DNA of 64,000 nucleotides from Flemingiibacterium sp045636145 (GCA_045636145.1 JAZTWV010000015.1:5883-69882), one strand, 5' to 3'. Shown: positions 25,512-35,410, numbered from the stretch's first letter. Numbers and translations are program-made. Notes: a model not told the origin generated them from the letters alone.

Positions 25512-28406
25512 ATGACATACAAAAAACTCCAATCGGCACTTGGATTTATTCTATCCGCTGTAATGATGGCAAATTACCCTATATGCGCACTTTCGTATAC
25601 CGGACTTGGCACCGTAAATACGCTCAAACGAGAAACAGTGGGCGGAGGTCTTTATTACAGCGAGCTTCAGTCGATAACTGAAGACGACAAACAGCAGCAC
25701 GCCTACATATTTGAATATGATTACCGTGACGGCGGCACCCTCCCCCTCGTGCGCTTCGGAAATACCGTATACGGCAGGGACAGACTGGGTTCACTTGTCA
25801 CCACCGAAGCCGGTTACGGAAAAACCGTCCTTGGCGCTATCAACGGTGATTTTTACAGTATGCAGACCGGCGTTCCCATGGGAATAATGATAGACGGCGG
25901 ACGGCTTATAACCACAGATGACTCTAAATATGCCCTTGGATTTTTAGAAAACGGCTCTGCCATTATAGGAAAGCCCAATGTAAAAATATCAATAACAAAC
26001 CTTGATTCGGAGGGCGAGCCGAAAACAATAAACCATCTGAACAAATTTCCCACCATATGGGGAGCGTATATGCTCACTGAGGAATTTGCGTCCACAACCA
26101 TGTCTGCAACAGACTCCATAGAAATAGTAATCGAGCTTGACGGAGATATTTTAGCCTCCGGAAGTGTTGAGGGAACGGTCATAGAGGTGCACCAAGACAA
26201 AAGCAACTCTGAAATCCCATCGGGATGCGCTGTGCTTACCGTCTCAAACGACTGTGAGACTTATGGACTTTATACAGATTTCAGCGAGGGCGACCGTGTG
26301 CGAATAGACACAGAGTGCGCCGAAATATGGGACAGAATAGTCACAGCTGTGGGCGGTGGAGATCTGATACTTTCTAACGGTCAAATGCCGGAGGGAATAA
26401 TCGACGAGGATCATGAGAAAACCGTGAATCCCAGAACTGCCGTAGGTCTTAAGCCGGATGGAAATGTGATATTCTTTGCTGTAGACGGCAGAAGCACGGA
26501 TTCACGAGGACTTAAAATAGAAGCTCTCTCGGCTCTTATGGCTGAGCTTGGATGCACATACGCAATGAATCTTGACGGCGGCGGTTCAACCACCGTAATG
26601 GTTAAGCCGGCAGGCGATGCGGAAGCGGTATACATCAATACTCCGTCCGACGGAAGCTATCGTTCCGTATCGAACGGCATACTGTTTCTTAGCACACATG
26701 AGCCTGACGGAGTTCCCGCGGCACTTAAGGTGTCTCCGAACACTCCCCTAATTCTGCGCGGAAGCACAATAGACTTCACCGCAGTACCGCTTGACAGTGC
26801 CTATATGCCCTCCGAAGTTAATCTGGCACCCGATTCGCTTATAACCGTCCTCGCCGAGGAATATCAGGGTGATATCGGATATGTCCACGACTGCAGCTTT
26901 ACAGCAGGTCTTATGGGTGGCGAGTACAAGCTAAGAGTCACAAACGGCCACATTTCAGGTGATGTGAGCGTTATAGTTGCAGACAAACTTGACGATCTTA
27001 AAGTCACACCGGAGGCGCTCCAAATAAAACCGGGCACCCTGCTCGAAATCACCACCGAAGCGATATACAACGGCAAACCCATTTACCACGATGCCGGTTC
27101 ATTTTACTATACGCTTAACGGAGAGCACAATGTACCGAATCCGGAGTCTTACCCCGATGCTATGATAGTATGCGATCTCGGATATCTTGACAAAGACGGA
27201 AACTTCCAGGCTTTCGGCGGTGCATATGAGGGTGAAGTTGAGATTGGCGTATGGTTTGACGAATTTGTGCGCTATGTTAATGTGAAAGTAAGCGACGAGT
27301 CATATATACTGTCAGATTTTGAAGTGCAGGAAACCGACGAAACTGAAGAAATTGAGGGAACTGAGGAAACCGAGGGAGATGTAGAAACCGAAGAAACCGA
27401 GGAAACTGCAATAGAATCATTCACGGCACAGGCATCCACAGGCGAAATACAGCTCTCGTACTCCTCACACGGCTACAAGTCTGCAAGAGGACTAAAGCTT
27501 GATTTCACATACGATTCGGAATCCCACGGCAAAGTAATGGAGCTTAAATCCGCAGAAGCTGTAACCATATCTCCGGATGCCAAAAGTATCAAGCTTTGGA
27601 TCTATGGTTATAACGATGGCGTTTTGGGAGCATCCGTGTCGGATACAGATGGAAACATCTATGAGCTTTCCTACACTGTAACAAAGGACTATTCAAAGCA
27701 GATCGGATGGAAAGAGCTTACTGCCAATATACCCGAATCCCTTAAAACTCAAATGCTTTATTTAGATACCCTCCTGATACTGAATGCCTCCGGAGCAGGT
27801 GCGCAGTCATACGTTATTGATATGCCGCATATCTACTACGGCAGAGAATCCGAGCCTGTTCTTATAGGTCTTGATGAGCACTGGGCGGCAGAATACATTC
27901 ATACGTTGTATGAGATGTATGTCATTCAAAATTTCGACTGCGAAACGGTTGACGGAAGACTTTACTATGATCCGGACAAGCAACTTACAAGAGCAGAATT
28001 TGCAAAGCTTCTGGTGCTTTACACGGGAACCAATGCATTCCCCTATGTAAATGAGGGTCAGGCACTCGATGCAGACACCCCATACGACAAAGTACCGTAC
28101 ATTCGCGCGGCTTTGGCAAACGGGCTTATGAGCGGACGTGGGGTTGACCAAAACGGAACTGTGATATTCGACCCCAATGCCACCATCACAAGGCAGGAAG
28201 CATTCAAGGTAATCGGTGCTCTGCTTGATACAGAGGGGACAGCTCTTGAATTTCCGGATGCCTCTGCGGTTGCAGATTGGGCATATGAGGGAGTATCAAA
28301 GTGTGTTGGTGCAGGCATCGTAAGCGGTCGCTCCGACGGAACTTTAGCTCCCATGGCGACCATAGCCCGTGCTGAATTTGCCGCACTTCTGACAAGGATA
28401 GGATAA
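25512..28406 (+). CDS. Secreted phosphodiester glycosidase (NAGPA) domain protein with SLH domains
   Basis: 964 aa. An N-terminal signal peptide (about 1-30) leads to a NAGPA-type domain (about 75-400) with GAINGDFYSMQTGVPMGIMI, NPRTAVGLKPDG and the Gly-rich NLDGGGSTTVMV of this phosphodiester glycosidase family. Bacterial relatives are extracellular and thought to act on cell-wall glycan phosphodiesters. A beta-rich middle region follows, then a Glu/Thr-rich linker (ETEET type, residues about 606-635), another beta domain, and SLH repeats at the end (HWAAEYIHTLYEM..., WAYEGVSKCVGAGIVSGRSDG). SLH domains hold it to the wall. RBS GAAAGGA. Monocistronic, ended by a terminator. Confidence 0.88.
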   Translation: MTYKKLQSALGFILSAVMMANYPICALSYTGLGTVNTLKRETVGGGLYYSELQSITEDDKQQHAYIFEYDYRDGGTLPLVRFGNTVYGRDRLGSLVTTEAGYGKTVLGAINGDFYSMQTGVPMGIMIDGGRLITTDDSKYALGFLENGSAIIGKPNVKISITNLDSEGEPKTINHLNKFPTIWGAYMLTEEFASTTMSATDSIEIVIELDGDILASGSVEGTVIEVHQDKSNSEIPSGCAVLTVSNDCETYGLYTDFSEGDRVRIDTECAEIWDRIVTAVGGGDLILSNGQMPEGIIDEDHEKTVNPRTAVGLKPDGNVIFFAVDGRSTDSRGLKIEALSALMAELGCTYAMNLDGGGSTTVMVKPAGDAEAVYINTPSDGSYRSVSNGILFLSTHEPDGVPAALKVSPNTPLILRGSTIDFTAVPLDSAYMPSEVNLAPDSLITVLAEEYQGDIGYVHDCSFTAGLMGGEYKLRVTNGHISGDVSVIVADKLDDLKVTPEALQIKPGTLLEITTEAIYNGKPIYHDAGSFYYTLNGEHNVPNPESYPDAMIVCDLGYLDKDGNFQAFGGAYEGEVEIGVWFDEFVRYVNVKVSDESYILSDFEVQETDETEEIEGTEETEGDVETEETEETAIESFTAQASTGEIQLSYSSHGYKSARGLKLDFTYDSESHGKVMELKSAEAVTISPDAKSIKLWIYGYNDGVLGASVSDTDGNIYELSYTVTKDYSKQIGWKELTANIPESLKTQMLYLDTLLILNASGAGAQSYVIDMPHIYYGRESEPVLIGLDEHWAAEYIHTLYEMYVIQNFDCETVDGRLYYDPDKQLTRAEFAKLLVLYTGTNAFPYVNEGQALDADTPYDKVPYIRAALANGLMSGRGVDQNGTVIFDPNATITRQEAFKVIGALLDTEGTALEFPDASAVADWAYEGVSKCVGAGIVSGRSDGTLAPMATIARAEFAALLTRIG

Positions 28407-28425
28407 TTCATATTCCACATAAAAA

Positions 28426-28454
28426 CAACTGCCCGCAAAATTTGCGGGCAGTTG
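28426..28454. terminator. Bidirectional terminator hairpin
   Basis: 14-nt arms CAACTGCCCGCAAA (28426-28439) and TTTGCGGGCAGTTG (28441-28454) between the convergent SLH glycosidase and mscL genes; the flanking T run is weak. Confidence 0.75.
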
Positions 28455-28480
28455 CTTTACATGTAGTAAACAGCTTTTAA

Positions 28481-29047
28481 TTACTTCTTAAGCGAATCGC
28501 GGATCTCGCGGATATTTGCATAGAATTCATCAAGCGCAGCCTTGTCTGCAGCATCCTTGGCATCAGCCGCAGCCTTTTCCTCTGCCGCCTTGGCATCCTC
28601 TTCAGCCTTCTTGGCAGCAGCCTCTGCCTCTGCCTTGGCAATTTCCTTTGCATTGAGCTTACGCTCCATATTCTTAATAAAGCGAACAGTAGCGAATATG
28701 CAGAGTGCAATAATGAAGAAATCAATTATTGCCTGAATCCACAAGCCATAGGAAATAGCGATCTCGGTTACTTCTGCGATTCCTGCTGCCTCATCAGCCG
28801 GAACAGCCTCGCGAAGCACGTATTTCCATTCGTCAATGGATACTCCGCTGGTGAAGTATGTCATAACGGGCGTGATAATGTTCTTCACAAGACCGTTTAC
28901 AATGGCATTGAACGCAGTACCGATAACAACGCCCACTGCCATGTCAAGCACATTGCCTTTAGTTATAAACTTCTTGAAGTCGGAGAAAAATGTAATCTTT
29001 TCTCCCTTTGCCTTAATTGCATCCTTTGCATCAGTTATTTTTCCCAT
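28481..29047 (-). CDS. mscL: Large-conductance mechanosensitive channel MscL
   Basis: 188 aa from the ATG at 29047, which has GGAGG 9 nt upstream. The MscL core is clear: FKKFITKGNVLDMAVGVVIGTAFNAIV (first membrane helix) and a second helix at about 100-122. It vents solutes under osmotic shock. Odd: a C-terminal extension of about 55 residues made of Ala, Glu, Lys and Asp heptads (AEAEAAAKKAEEDAKAAEEK) predicts a long coiled coil, well beyond the short helical bundle of the usual 130-150-residue channel; it is probably a pentameric stalk. Confidence 0.93.
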   Translation of the reverse strand: MGKITDAKDAIKAKGEKITFFSDFKKFITKGNVLDMAVGVVIGTAFNAIVNGLVKNIITPVMTYFTSGVSIDEWKYVLREAVPADEAAGIAEVTEIAISYGLWIQAIIDFFIIALCIFATVRFIKNMERKLNAKEIAKAEAEAAAKKAEEDAKAAEEKAAADAKDAADKAALDEFYANIREIRDSLKK

Positions 29048-29261
29048 GATAAACCTCCATATAAAATTATAAATTACAGCTTTGATTATAACAGATTGCA
29101 GGCATTTTGTCAATAAAAATCGAAAATTTACTTAATAGCAGTTGTACACCGCTAAGGATGAGAATGCACCGGAAATTCCGGCAGGAGCAAGCCACTGCCC
29201 TACGTGGTATCGGGAATACCGGTTGTAGAGCGCGTGTTATCGCCCACCGTTCTATTGACAT

Positions 29262-30326
29262 TTATAGCTTTCTCACGATTTTGCTGAATTTTCCGACAAC
29301 CGCCGATACACATACACAAACCGCAACTGTTACAACAAGGGAGAAAAACAGATGCGTTCCGAATGTCACCGACAGCGGTACGGCTTTACTGCCAAGCAGT
29401 GCCTTTGCAAAATACAAAAACAGAGGATGCCAAAGATAGATGGAGTATGAAGATCGGTCAACAGCACAAATAAGCTTTGCCGACATGATCGGAACATCCG
29501 CCAACCTTACACATAATGTAAACAAAAACAGTACGGCACAGACAATATAGAAGACGTGCACGGTCTCAAGCCAATATATGTACGCTCTGCCCGAAAAATG
29601 GAGTAATGAAAGTCCGCCGCTCATTACCGCCGCAAACAGGAACAGTACCGTAATGCCGCGCCACGCCATGATTATGGCATTCTTCACATATTCGTAATGC
29701 CGTCCGACAACAAGTCCTGCCATCCACCAGAAGATATAGGTTGAAAATACACGGTCAGCATATGGGAACAGTCCGCCTTTAAAAAATATGCTTATAAAAT
29801 CCGTCAAATACTGCCCGAAAATCATTCCGAGCGGCAGTGCAGCAACAAGCGCAATCACAGCATATGCAGGTTCGGAAAGCTTTTTCAGTATAGCTCGCCA
29901 GAGAGGTGCTAAAATGTAAAACTGCATGATAGCGATAACGAAATAGAAATGACCGCACATATTTCCGTCAAAAAGAAGCTTTACAAGCTCCGGTACTGAC
30001 GGTTCCATATAGTTTAATAAGACGAAGTAGGCAAAATAAACGAGAACCGCGATAGCGTAAGGCAGCCAAACTCTTTTTATTCTTCCAAGGACATATTTTT
30101 TATAAGAGAAGCCTTCTTTTTCTGCCCCAAGAGCGAATTTCAGCGCGGACAGAAAAATAAATCCCGGCACCGCGCAGGCGGCAAGTCTCCATGCCGGGAG
30201 CAGGAGCGCATATTCCCACGAGGTCTTATCGGCAACTGTAACCGCTGTTGACGAAGCGTGTATAAATATAACAAGCAGACACAGTATAACATTCATGAGC
30301 GAAAGCTCGTGTTTTCTTTTTATCAT
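29262..30326 (-). CDS. Membrane acyltransferase family 3 protein
   Basis: 354 aa from the ATG at 30326 (AAGGAG upstream). About ten hydrophobic segments; the N-terminus LSLMNVILCLLVIFIHASS carries the family His (HASS), and YSIYLWHPLFLYF near the C-terminus is typical of acyltransferase family 3 (O-acetylases of wall or surface glycans). Substrate unknown. It stands alone, divergent from htpG. Confidence 0.82.
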   Translation of the reverse strand: MIKRKHELSLMNVILCLLVIFIHASSTAVTVADKTSWEYALLLPAWRLAACAVPGFIFLSALKFALGAEKEGFSYKKYVLGRIKRVWLPYAIAVLVYFAYFVLLNYMEPSVPELVKLLFDGNMCGHFYFVIAIMQFYILAPLWRAILKKLSEPAYAVIALVAALPLGMIFGQYLTDFISIFFKGGLFPYADRVFSTYIFWWMAGLVVGRHYEYVKNAIIMAWRGITVLFLFAAVMSGGLSLLHFSGRAYIYWLETVHVFYIVCAVLFLFTLCVRLADVPIMSAKLICAVDRSSYSIYLWHPLFLYFAKALLGSKAVPLSVTFGTHLFFSLVVTVAVCVCVSAVVGKFSKIVRKL

Positions 30327-30442
30327 GGCACATTTTCTCCTTTTTGGGTGTAACAATATTGTAGCATAGCACGGAAATTTTGTCAAGGCACCACGCGCAT
30401 CGTTAAAATGATAACAACTTGTAACAAATGCTACTTTGACAC

Positions 30443-30471
30443 TTGACAGACAGCATTTTATTTGTTAAAAT
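30443..30471 (+). promoter_or_regulatory. Promoter of htpG
   Basis: TTGACA (30443-30448), 17-bp spacer, TAAAAT (30466-30471); about 63 nt of leader before the htpG ATG. No CIRCE or CtsR-type operator is visible. Confidence 0.85.
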
Positions 30472-30540
30472 ATAAAGTGAGGTATTGTGTAACCAAGTAA
30501 AATACCGCATAAATCAACTCAAAAAAGAGGTTAGATAACA

Positions 30541-32421
30541 ATGTCCGAAGAAATCAAAAACACCGAAAAAGGCGGCATATCCGTCGAAATCGAACATATA
30601 TTTCCGATTATAAAAAAATGGCTCTATTCCGAGAAGGAAATATTCCTCCGCGAGATAGTTTCACACGCCTGCGACGCTGTTACAAAGCTTAAGAGACTTA
30701 CTTCCCTTGGTGAAGCACAAATTGACGATGAAAACTACAAAATCACCGTTACAGTAGATAAGGCGGCACGCACTTTAACCGTTTCCGACAACGGTATCGG
30801 TATGACCGAGGATGAGGTGCGCCGTTACATATGCCAGATCGCTCTTTCCGGTGCTCTCGAATTTATCGAAAAATATGAGGGCAAAGACAGCAAGGATGCT
30901 GCTGACAACGGCATTATCGGTCATTTCGGTCTCGGTTTTTACTCCGCATTTATGGTAAGTGACACCGTAGATGTTATAACCCGTTCATACACCTCGGACA
31001 CCGCTGTAAAGTGGGTATGCTCAGAGGCAGGCGAGTATGAGATCACAACTGATTACACCCGTGACGGTCGCGGCACAGATGTTGTCATGCACATCATGGA
31101 AAACGAGTCGGAATTTCTTGAAGAATACCGTATTCGCGAGATGCTTGACAAATACTGCTCGTTTATGCCTGTTGAAATATACTTAAAATCCGAAACCGCT
31201 GAAGACGACTCCTCCGATAATAAAAAAGAGGATGAGCCAAAGCCGGTAAATGACACTCATCCCCTTTGGCAGAAGAATCCGTCCGACTGCACCGATGAGG
31301 AATACGACGAATTTTATCACAAGGTATTCCGCGATTACCGCGAGCCTTTGTTCCACATTCATCTGAATGCGGATTACCCGCTCAATTTCCGCGGCATACT
31401 CTACTTCCCCCGCCTTTCGCACGAATACGACAATATGGAGGGTCAGGTAAAGCTCTATTACAACCAGGTATTCGTAGCAGATAATATCAAAGAGGTGATT
31501 CCCGAATTTCTCCTCATGCTCAAAGGCGTGCTTGACTGCCCCGAGCTTCCGCTGAACGTTTCCAGAAGCTATTTGCAGAACAGCGGTTACGTGGCAAAAA
31601 TATCTGCGCATATCGTAAAAAAGGTTGCTGACAAGCTTTGCTCAATGTTCAATTTGGAGCGTGAAAATTACGAAAAGCTTTGGGAGGACCTCAAAACCTT
31701 TGTAGAGTATGGCTGTCTTCGTGACCGCAAGTTCTATGACCGCGTAAAATCCGCCATTGTATATGCAACCACTGACAATAAATACGTAACCCTTGACGAA
31801 TATCTGGAAAAAGCCAAAGAAAAGCATGAAAATACTGTATACTACACCGCTGACGTTACCGCGCAGGCACAGTACATCTCCATGTTTGCCGCAGAGGGCA
31901 TAGAGGTTGTAATTCTCGACAAAATGATCGACACGCAGTTCATAAACGTGGTAGAACAGGACAACGAGAATGTAAAATTCGTGCGTATCGACGCTGATGT
32001 GGCAGGTGCGCTCAAGGCGGAGGGTAATGCCGAGACAAACGAGAAGCTGTGTGAGATTTTCAAAGAGGTCAGCGGCAATTCTGAGCTTAAAGTAACATTT
32101 GAGCTTCTCAAAAACGAAAAGATACCGGCAATCCTGAATATTTCCGAGGAAACACGCCGTATGGAAGATATGATGAAAATGTACCGCCGTGCCGGCAATG
32201 CTATGGGCGATATGAAATTCCCCACAGATACAAGCCTTGTTGTCAACGCCAACAGTTCGCTTATAAAGCGTCTGGCAGATGAAGCAGAAAGCGGCGGCGA
32301 AAAGGCAAAAAAGATTGCAAAACAAATATATACTTTAGCACTTCTTGCTCAGCGTCAGCTTAATGCCGACGAGCTTCAGGCATTCCTTTCCGACAGCTTT
32401 GATATGCTGGAAAACTTCTAA
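30541..32421 (+). CDS. htpG: Molecular chaperone HtpG (Hsp90)
   Basis: 626 aa, the usual length. The GHKL ATP pocket motifs are seen: EIVSHACDAVTK (N box), SDNGIGMTEDEV, and NGIIGHFGLGFYSAFMV. A charged linker (EDDSSDNKKEDEP) divides the N-terminal and middle domains. ATP-driven folding helper in the cytoplasm. It has its own promoter; only 32 bp separate it from the transporter gene, with no terminator in between, so the aroC gene run may be read from this promoter too. Confidence 0.97.
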   Translation: MSEEIKNTEKGGISVEIEHIFPIIKKWLYSEKEIFLREIVSHACDAVTKLKRLTSLGEAQIDDENYKITVTVDKAARTLTVSDNGIGMTEDEVRRYICQIALSGALEFIEKYEGKDSKDAADNGIIGHFGLGFYSAFMVSDTVDVITRSYTSDTAVKWVCSEAGEYEITTDYTRDGRGTDVVMHIMENESEFLEEYRIREMLDKYCSFMPVEIYLKSETAEDDSSDNKKEDEPKPVNDTHPLWQKNPSDCTDEEYDEFYHKVFRDYREPLFHIHLNADYPLNFRGILYFPRLSHEYDNMEGQVKLYYNQVFVADNIKEVIPEFLLMLKGVLDCPELPLNVSRSYLQNSGYVAKISAHIVKKVADKLCSMFNLERENYEKLWEDLKTFVEYGCLRDRKFYDRVKSAIVYATTDNKYVTLDEYLEKAKEKHENTVYYTADVTAQAQYISMFAAEGIEVVILDKMIDTQFINVVEQDNENVKFVRIDADVAGALKAEGNAETNEKLCEIFKEVSGNSELKVTFELLKNEKIPAILNISEETRRMEDMMKMYRRAGNAMGDMKFPTDTSLVVNANSSLIKRLADEAESGGEKAKKIAKQIYTLALLAQRQLNADELQAFLSDSFDMLENF

Positions 32422-32453
32422 ATTCAAGGTAATTTAAAGGAGTTATTATCTTT

Positions 32454-33356
32454 ATGCTGAACCTTCCAATACCGCTTCTTCTTGTTATATCTGTGGTTAC
32501 TTCCACAATGATATCTGTCTTCCGCAGTGTTTATTCCAAAAATTTTCCCGATAACAACCGTACCCTTTGGTTTTTCAACTTAATACAAAATATTTTCTGC
32601 GGATTCATGATATTTGTTGTCATGGGCGGTATTGGAGAAGTAAGTGTATTCACCCTGTTAATAGGCGCTGTATTCGGTGCTGTATCGGCTTTCCAGCTTT
32701 TATTCAACCTAAAAGCTTACTCGTCAGGTCCTATCTCATACACTCTGGTAATAGTATCTCTTTCTGCAATAATTCCTACTTTAAGCGGCCTTTTCTTCGG
32801 TGAAACTATATCTCTGCCGCAGTGGATCGGAATACTTCTCATGGCGGTGTGCATAATCCTTTCACCCAACTCCAATAAGGGCGCTCACTCAAAAAAATCC
32901 AGCGCAAAATGGCTGCTTATGTGCGCTATCGCGGCTGTTCTCAACGGTGCAGGCGGTGTTATACAGAAAATACATCAAACCTCGATTCACAAAACCGAAC
33001 AGGCAGCGCTTCTTCTTACAAATTTCGCTGTTGCGACAGTTATATCAATAGTATTTTACTTTGCTTCTGCCGATGCAACGGAACACAGACACAAGATCGG
33101 CAAGGAGGATATCCTCCGCACACTCCTCCCTATTATGACCGGTCTTTCTTTCGCATTTCCTCACACCATCAATCTTGACCTTGCAGGAAGACTTCCAAGT
33201 GCGGTGATGTTCCCACTCGTGAATCTTCCGCCGATGATTCTTTCTACTATAACAGCAATCATACTGTTCAGAGAGCGGCTTTCTCTGCGTCGCCGGATAG
33301 GTCTTGTGATCGGAATACTCTCCACACTGTTCATAAGCGGCGTTATAAATTTCTGA
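32454..33356 (+). CDS. EamA/DMT family membrane transporter
   Basis: 300 aa, about ten membrane segments in two halves. YSSGPISYTLVIVSLSAIIPTL-type segments (LKAYSSGPISYTLVIVSLS) and IPTLSGLFFGETISLPQWIG match the drug/metabolite transporter (EamA) pattern, repeated in the second half as SAVMFPLVNLPPMILSTITAIILFRERLS. Substrate cannot be told; exporters or importers of small metabolites are both known. RBS GGAG. It lies between htpG and aroC, so a role with aromatic compounds is only a guess. Confidence 0.85.
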   Translation: MLNLPIPLLLVISVVTSTMISVFRSVYSKNFPDNNRTLWFFNLIQNIFCGFMIFVVMGGIGEVSVFTLLIGAVFGAVSAFQLLFNLKAYSSGPISYTLVIVSLSAIIPTLSGLFFGETISLPQWIGILLMAVCIILSPNSNKGAHSKKSSAKWLLMCAIAAVLNGAGGVIQKIHQTSIHKTEQAALLLTNFAVATVISIVFYFASADATEHRHKIGKEDILRTLLPIMTGLSFAFPHTINLDLAGRLPSAVMFPLVNLPPMILSTITAIILFRERLSLRRRIGLVIGILSTLFISGVINF

Positions 33357-33381
33357 CTATACTACGAAAAGGTGATCTTAT

Positions 33382-34470
33382 ATGGCATCTGTATACGGCA
33401 CAAAACTTAAGCTGTCGGTTTTCGGCGAATCCCACGGCAATGCCATCGGCGTTGTAATTGACGGATTTCCGGCAGGACTTAAGCTTGATCTTGATTACAT
33501 AGACGCTTTCATGAAGCGCCGTGCTCCGGGCGGTAATTTTTCTACAAAGCGCACAGAGCCTGACATTCCGAGAATCGTAAGCGGAGTTTCGGACGGCTTT
33601 ACAAACGGCTACCCCATCTGCGCCGTAATAGAAAATACCAATCAACATTCATCGTCATATCAGGATAAGATGACAGTCCCACGTCCGAGCCACGCCGACT
33701 ACGCCGCCGCACTTAAATACGGCGACCATGTTGAGCTTCACGGCGGGGGACACTTTTCGGGACGGCTCACCGCTCCCCTTGTATTTGCAGGAGCACTCTG
33801 CTCTCTGTATCTTGCCGATTTCGGCATCGAAATTGCCGCGCACATAAAGCAGATGCTGGACGTATCAGACAGAAGCTTCGAACACAATGTTACAAAAAAT
33901 CAACTTGCCGAGCTGAAAACTCACGCTTTTCCAACACTCGACCCGGCAGCAGGTGAAGCCTTTGCCGCCATTATAAATTCGGCGAGAGATAAGGGCGATT
34001 CGGTAGGAGCTAAGCTTGAGTGTGCGGCAGTGGGACTGCCTGCGGCACTTGGCGAGCATATGTTTGAGAGTGCCGAGTCTGAAATTTCAAGTCTCATATT
34101 TGCTGTGCCCGGCGTAAAAGGTATTGAATTCGGCGCAGGATTTGACTTTTGCCGTATGTATGGCTCACAGGCAAATGACCCATACGAATATGAGGACGGT
34201 AAGGTTGTCACAAAGCAAAACAACTGCGGCGGTATCGTCGGCGGTATGACCACAGGTATGCCGCTTATATTCTCCGCTGTGATAAAGCCTACGCCCTCTA
34301 TCTTCATACCTCAGGATTCAATAGATCTGGCAAACAAGTGCAGCACTACGCTTAAAATAAACGGCAGGCACGACCCCTGCATTGCAGTACGTGCAATCCC
34401 TGTAATAGAAGCTTGTACTGCTGTGGCACTTACACAGCTCATACTTAAATCAAGTGGGAGGAAGCTATAA
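33382..34470 (+). CDS. aroC: Chorismate synthase
   Basis: 362 aa. FGESHGNAIGVVIDGFPAGL at the N-terminus and the conserved stretches RPSHADYAA, GGGHFSGRLTAPLVFAG and NNCGGIVGGMTTGMP are diagnostic. It makes chorismate from EPSP using reduced FMN. RBS AAAAGGTG. The stop codon overlaps the ATG of the next gene by one base, so the PDT-like gene is coupled to it. aroA and aroB lie 25 kb away in another operon. Confidence 0.98.
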   Translation: MASVYGTKLKLSVFGESHGNAIGVVIDGFPAGLKLDLDYIDAFMKRRAPGGNFSTKRTEPDIPRIVSGVSDGFTNGYPICAVIENTNQHSSSYQDKMTVPRPSHADYAAALKYGDHVELHGGGHFSGRLTAPLVFAGALCSLYLADFGIEIAAHIKQMLDVSDRSFEHNVTKNQLAELKTHAFPTLDPAAGEAFAAIINSARDKGDSVGAKLECAAVGLPAALGEHMFESAESEISSLIFAVPGVKGIEFGAGFDFCRMYGSQANDPYEYEDGKVVTKQNNCGGIVGGMTTGMPLIFSAVIKPTPSIFIPQDSIDLANKCSTTLKINGRHDPCIAVRAIPVIEACTAVALTQLILKSSGRKL

Positions 34471-35408
34471 TGGCACGGGAAAACAATCTCTCGATAATAG
34501 GCGATAATTTGTCGATACTCTCCGAGGAGAATGTATCTTCGGATGAACGCCGTTTGGCTTGGCTGCGTGATCTTGCCATGCTTATACTCAGGGATGATTC
34601 TGCCATTTTTGACGAAAACCGCACAGACGTTTTTGCCCAGATCTTCAGCGGCATAGAATTTGGAAATGATATTCCAAAAGAATCTACGCACCATCTTTAC
34701 TTCAAAGATCATGCAATACTGTTTTCCGACAAGCTTACGGTCTGCAAATTCCTTGCCGAAGAGTTTGAGCACCGCGGTGTAAAACTGCTTGACAGACTGC
34801 TTGGAAATGACAAGTACTCACGCTCTCCCAAAATTGCATATTTCAAAAATGCATATGCAGATGCCGCATTCCGTATTTTTTCCGGTGTTCTGGAATCTCC
34901 GTCTGTGGTTTATGCATCTGATTTTACCGCGGTATGCGAGGAGGTATACTATGGGCGTGCAAATATGTGTATGCTTCCACTTGACAGCTCCCGCGATGCA
35001 AAGCTCATAAGCTTTTACCGCCTTATCGACAAGTATGAGCTGAGTCCTGTGCTTTCCTGTGACGTTACAACACCTGATGGCAGTGTTACCACTCGTTATG
35101 CCCTTCTGAAGCGATCTATCTCACTGCCCCAAAAGGAAGACAGGAGCGGATGCTTTTTTGAATTCAGTCTTGTAAGCGATAACGGCTCAGCACTTGGTGA
35201 AGTAATAGCCGCCGCTACAGAATGCGGTCTGTCCCTGTACAAAGTGGACTCGATTCCGCTGACCTACAACAGCGGAGAGTTTTCCTATGAGATAATTTTT
35301 AGGGCAGATGACCCCCGCGGTCTTGACGAATTTGTACTGTTTCTTACCCTTGCAATGCCGCAGTACGAGCCTCTTGGCATATATCCACATATAAGAGTAG
35401 GAGAATAA
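34470..35408 (+). CDS. Divergent prephenate-dehydratase/ACT-like protein
   Basis: 312 aa with RBS GGGAGG. Residues about 1-110 match nothing I know. Residues about 112-220 look like a degenerate prephenate dehydratase (PheA) domain: KIAYFKNAYADAAFRIF in place of the GPEGTYS start, then FTAVCEEVYYGRANMCMLPL in place of F..V...V..G.AD.GVVPIENS, and VTTRYALLKRS where the enzyme has TTRF. The last 80 residues resemble an ACT domain (FFEFSLVSDNGSALGEVIAAA...GLSLYKV). Coupled to aroC. It may be the PheA enzyme of this organism or a regulatory derivative; the loss of several motifs makes activity uncertain. Confidence 0.6.
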   Translation: MARENNLSIIGDNLSILSEENVSSDERRLAWLRDLAMLILRDDSAIFDENRTDVFAQIFSGIEFGNDIPKESTHHLYFKDHAILFSDKLTVCKFLAEEFEHRGVKLLDRLLGNDKYSRSPKIAYFKNAYADAAFRIFSGVLESPSVVYASDFTAVCEEVYYGRANMCMLPLDSSRDAKLISFYRLIDKYELSPVLSCDVTTPDGSVTTRYALLKRSISLPQKEDRSGCFFEFSLVSDNGSALGEVIAAATECGLSLYKVDSIPLTYNSGEFSYEIIFRADDPRGLDEFVLFLTLAMPQYEPLGIYPHIRVGE

Positions 35409-35410
35409 CT

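Noticed and set aside
27330..27420. Period of GAAACCGA-like units that could suggest a tandem repeat or CRISPR
   Set aside because: It is a short coding stretch for a Glu/Thr-rich linker; no spacer-repeat structure.
30350..30540. CIRCE or heat-shock operator upstream of htpG
   Set aside because: No inverted repeat of the TTAGCACTC type; only a SigA promoter is visible.
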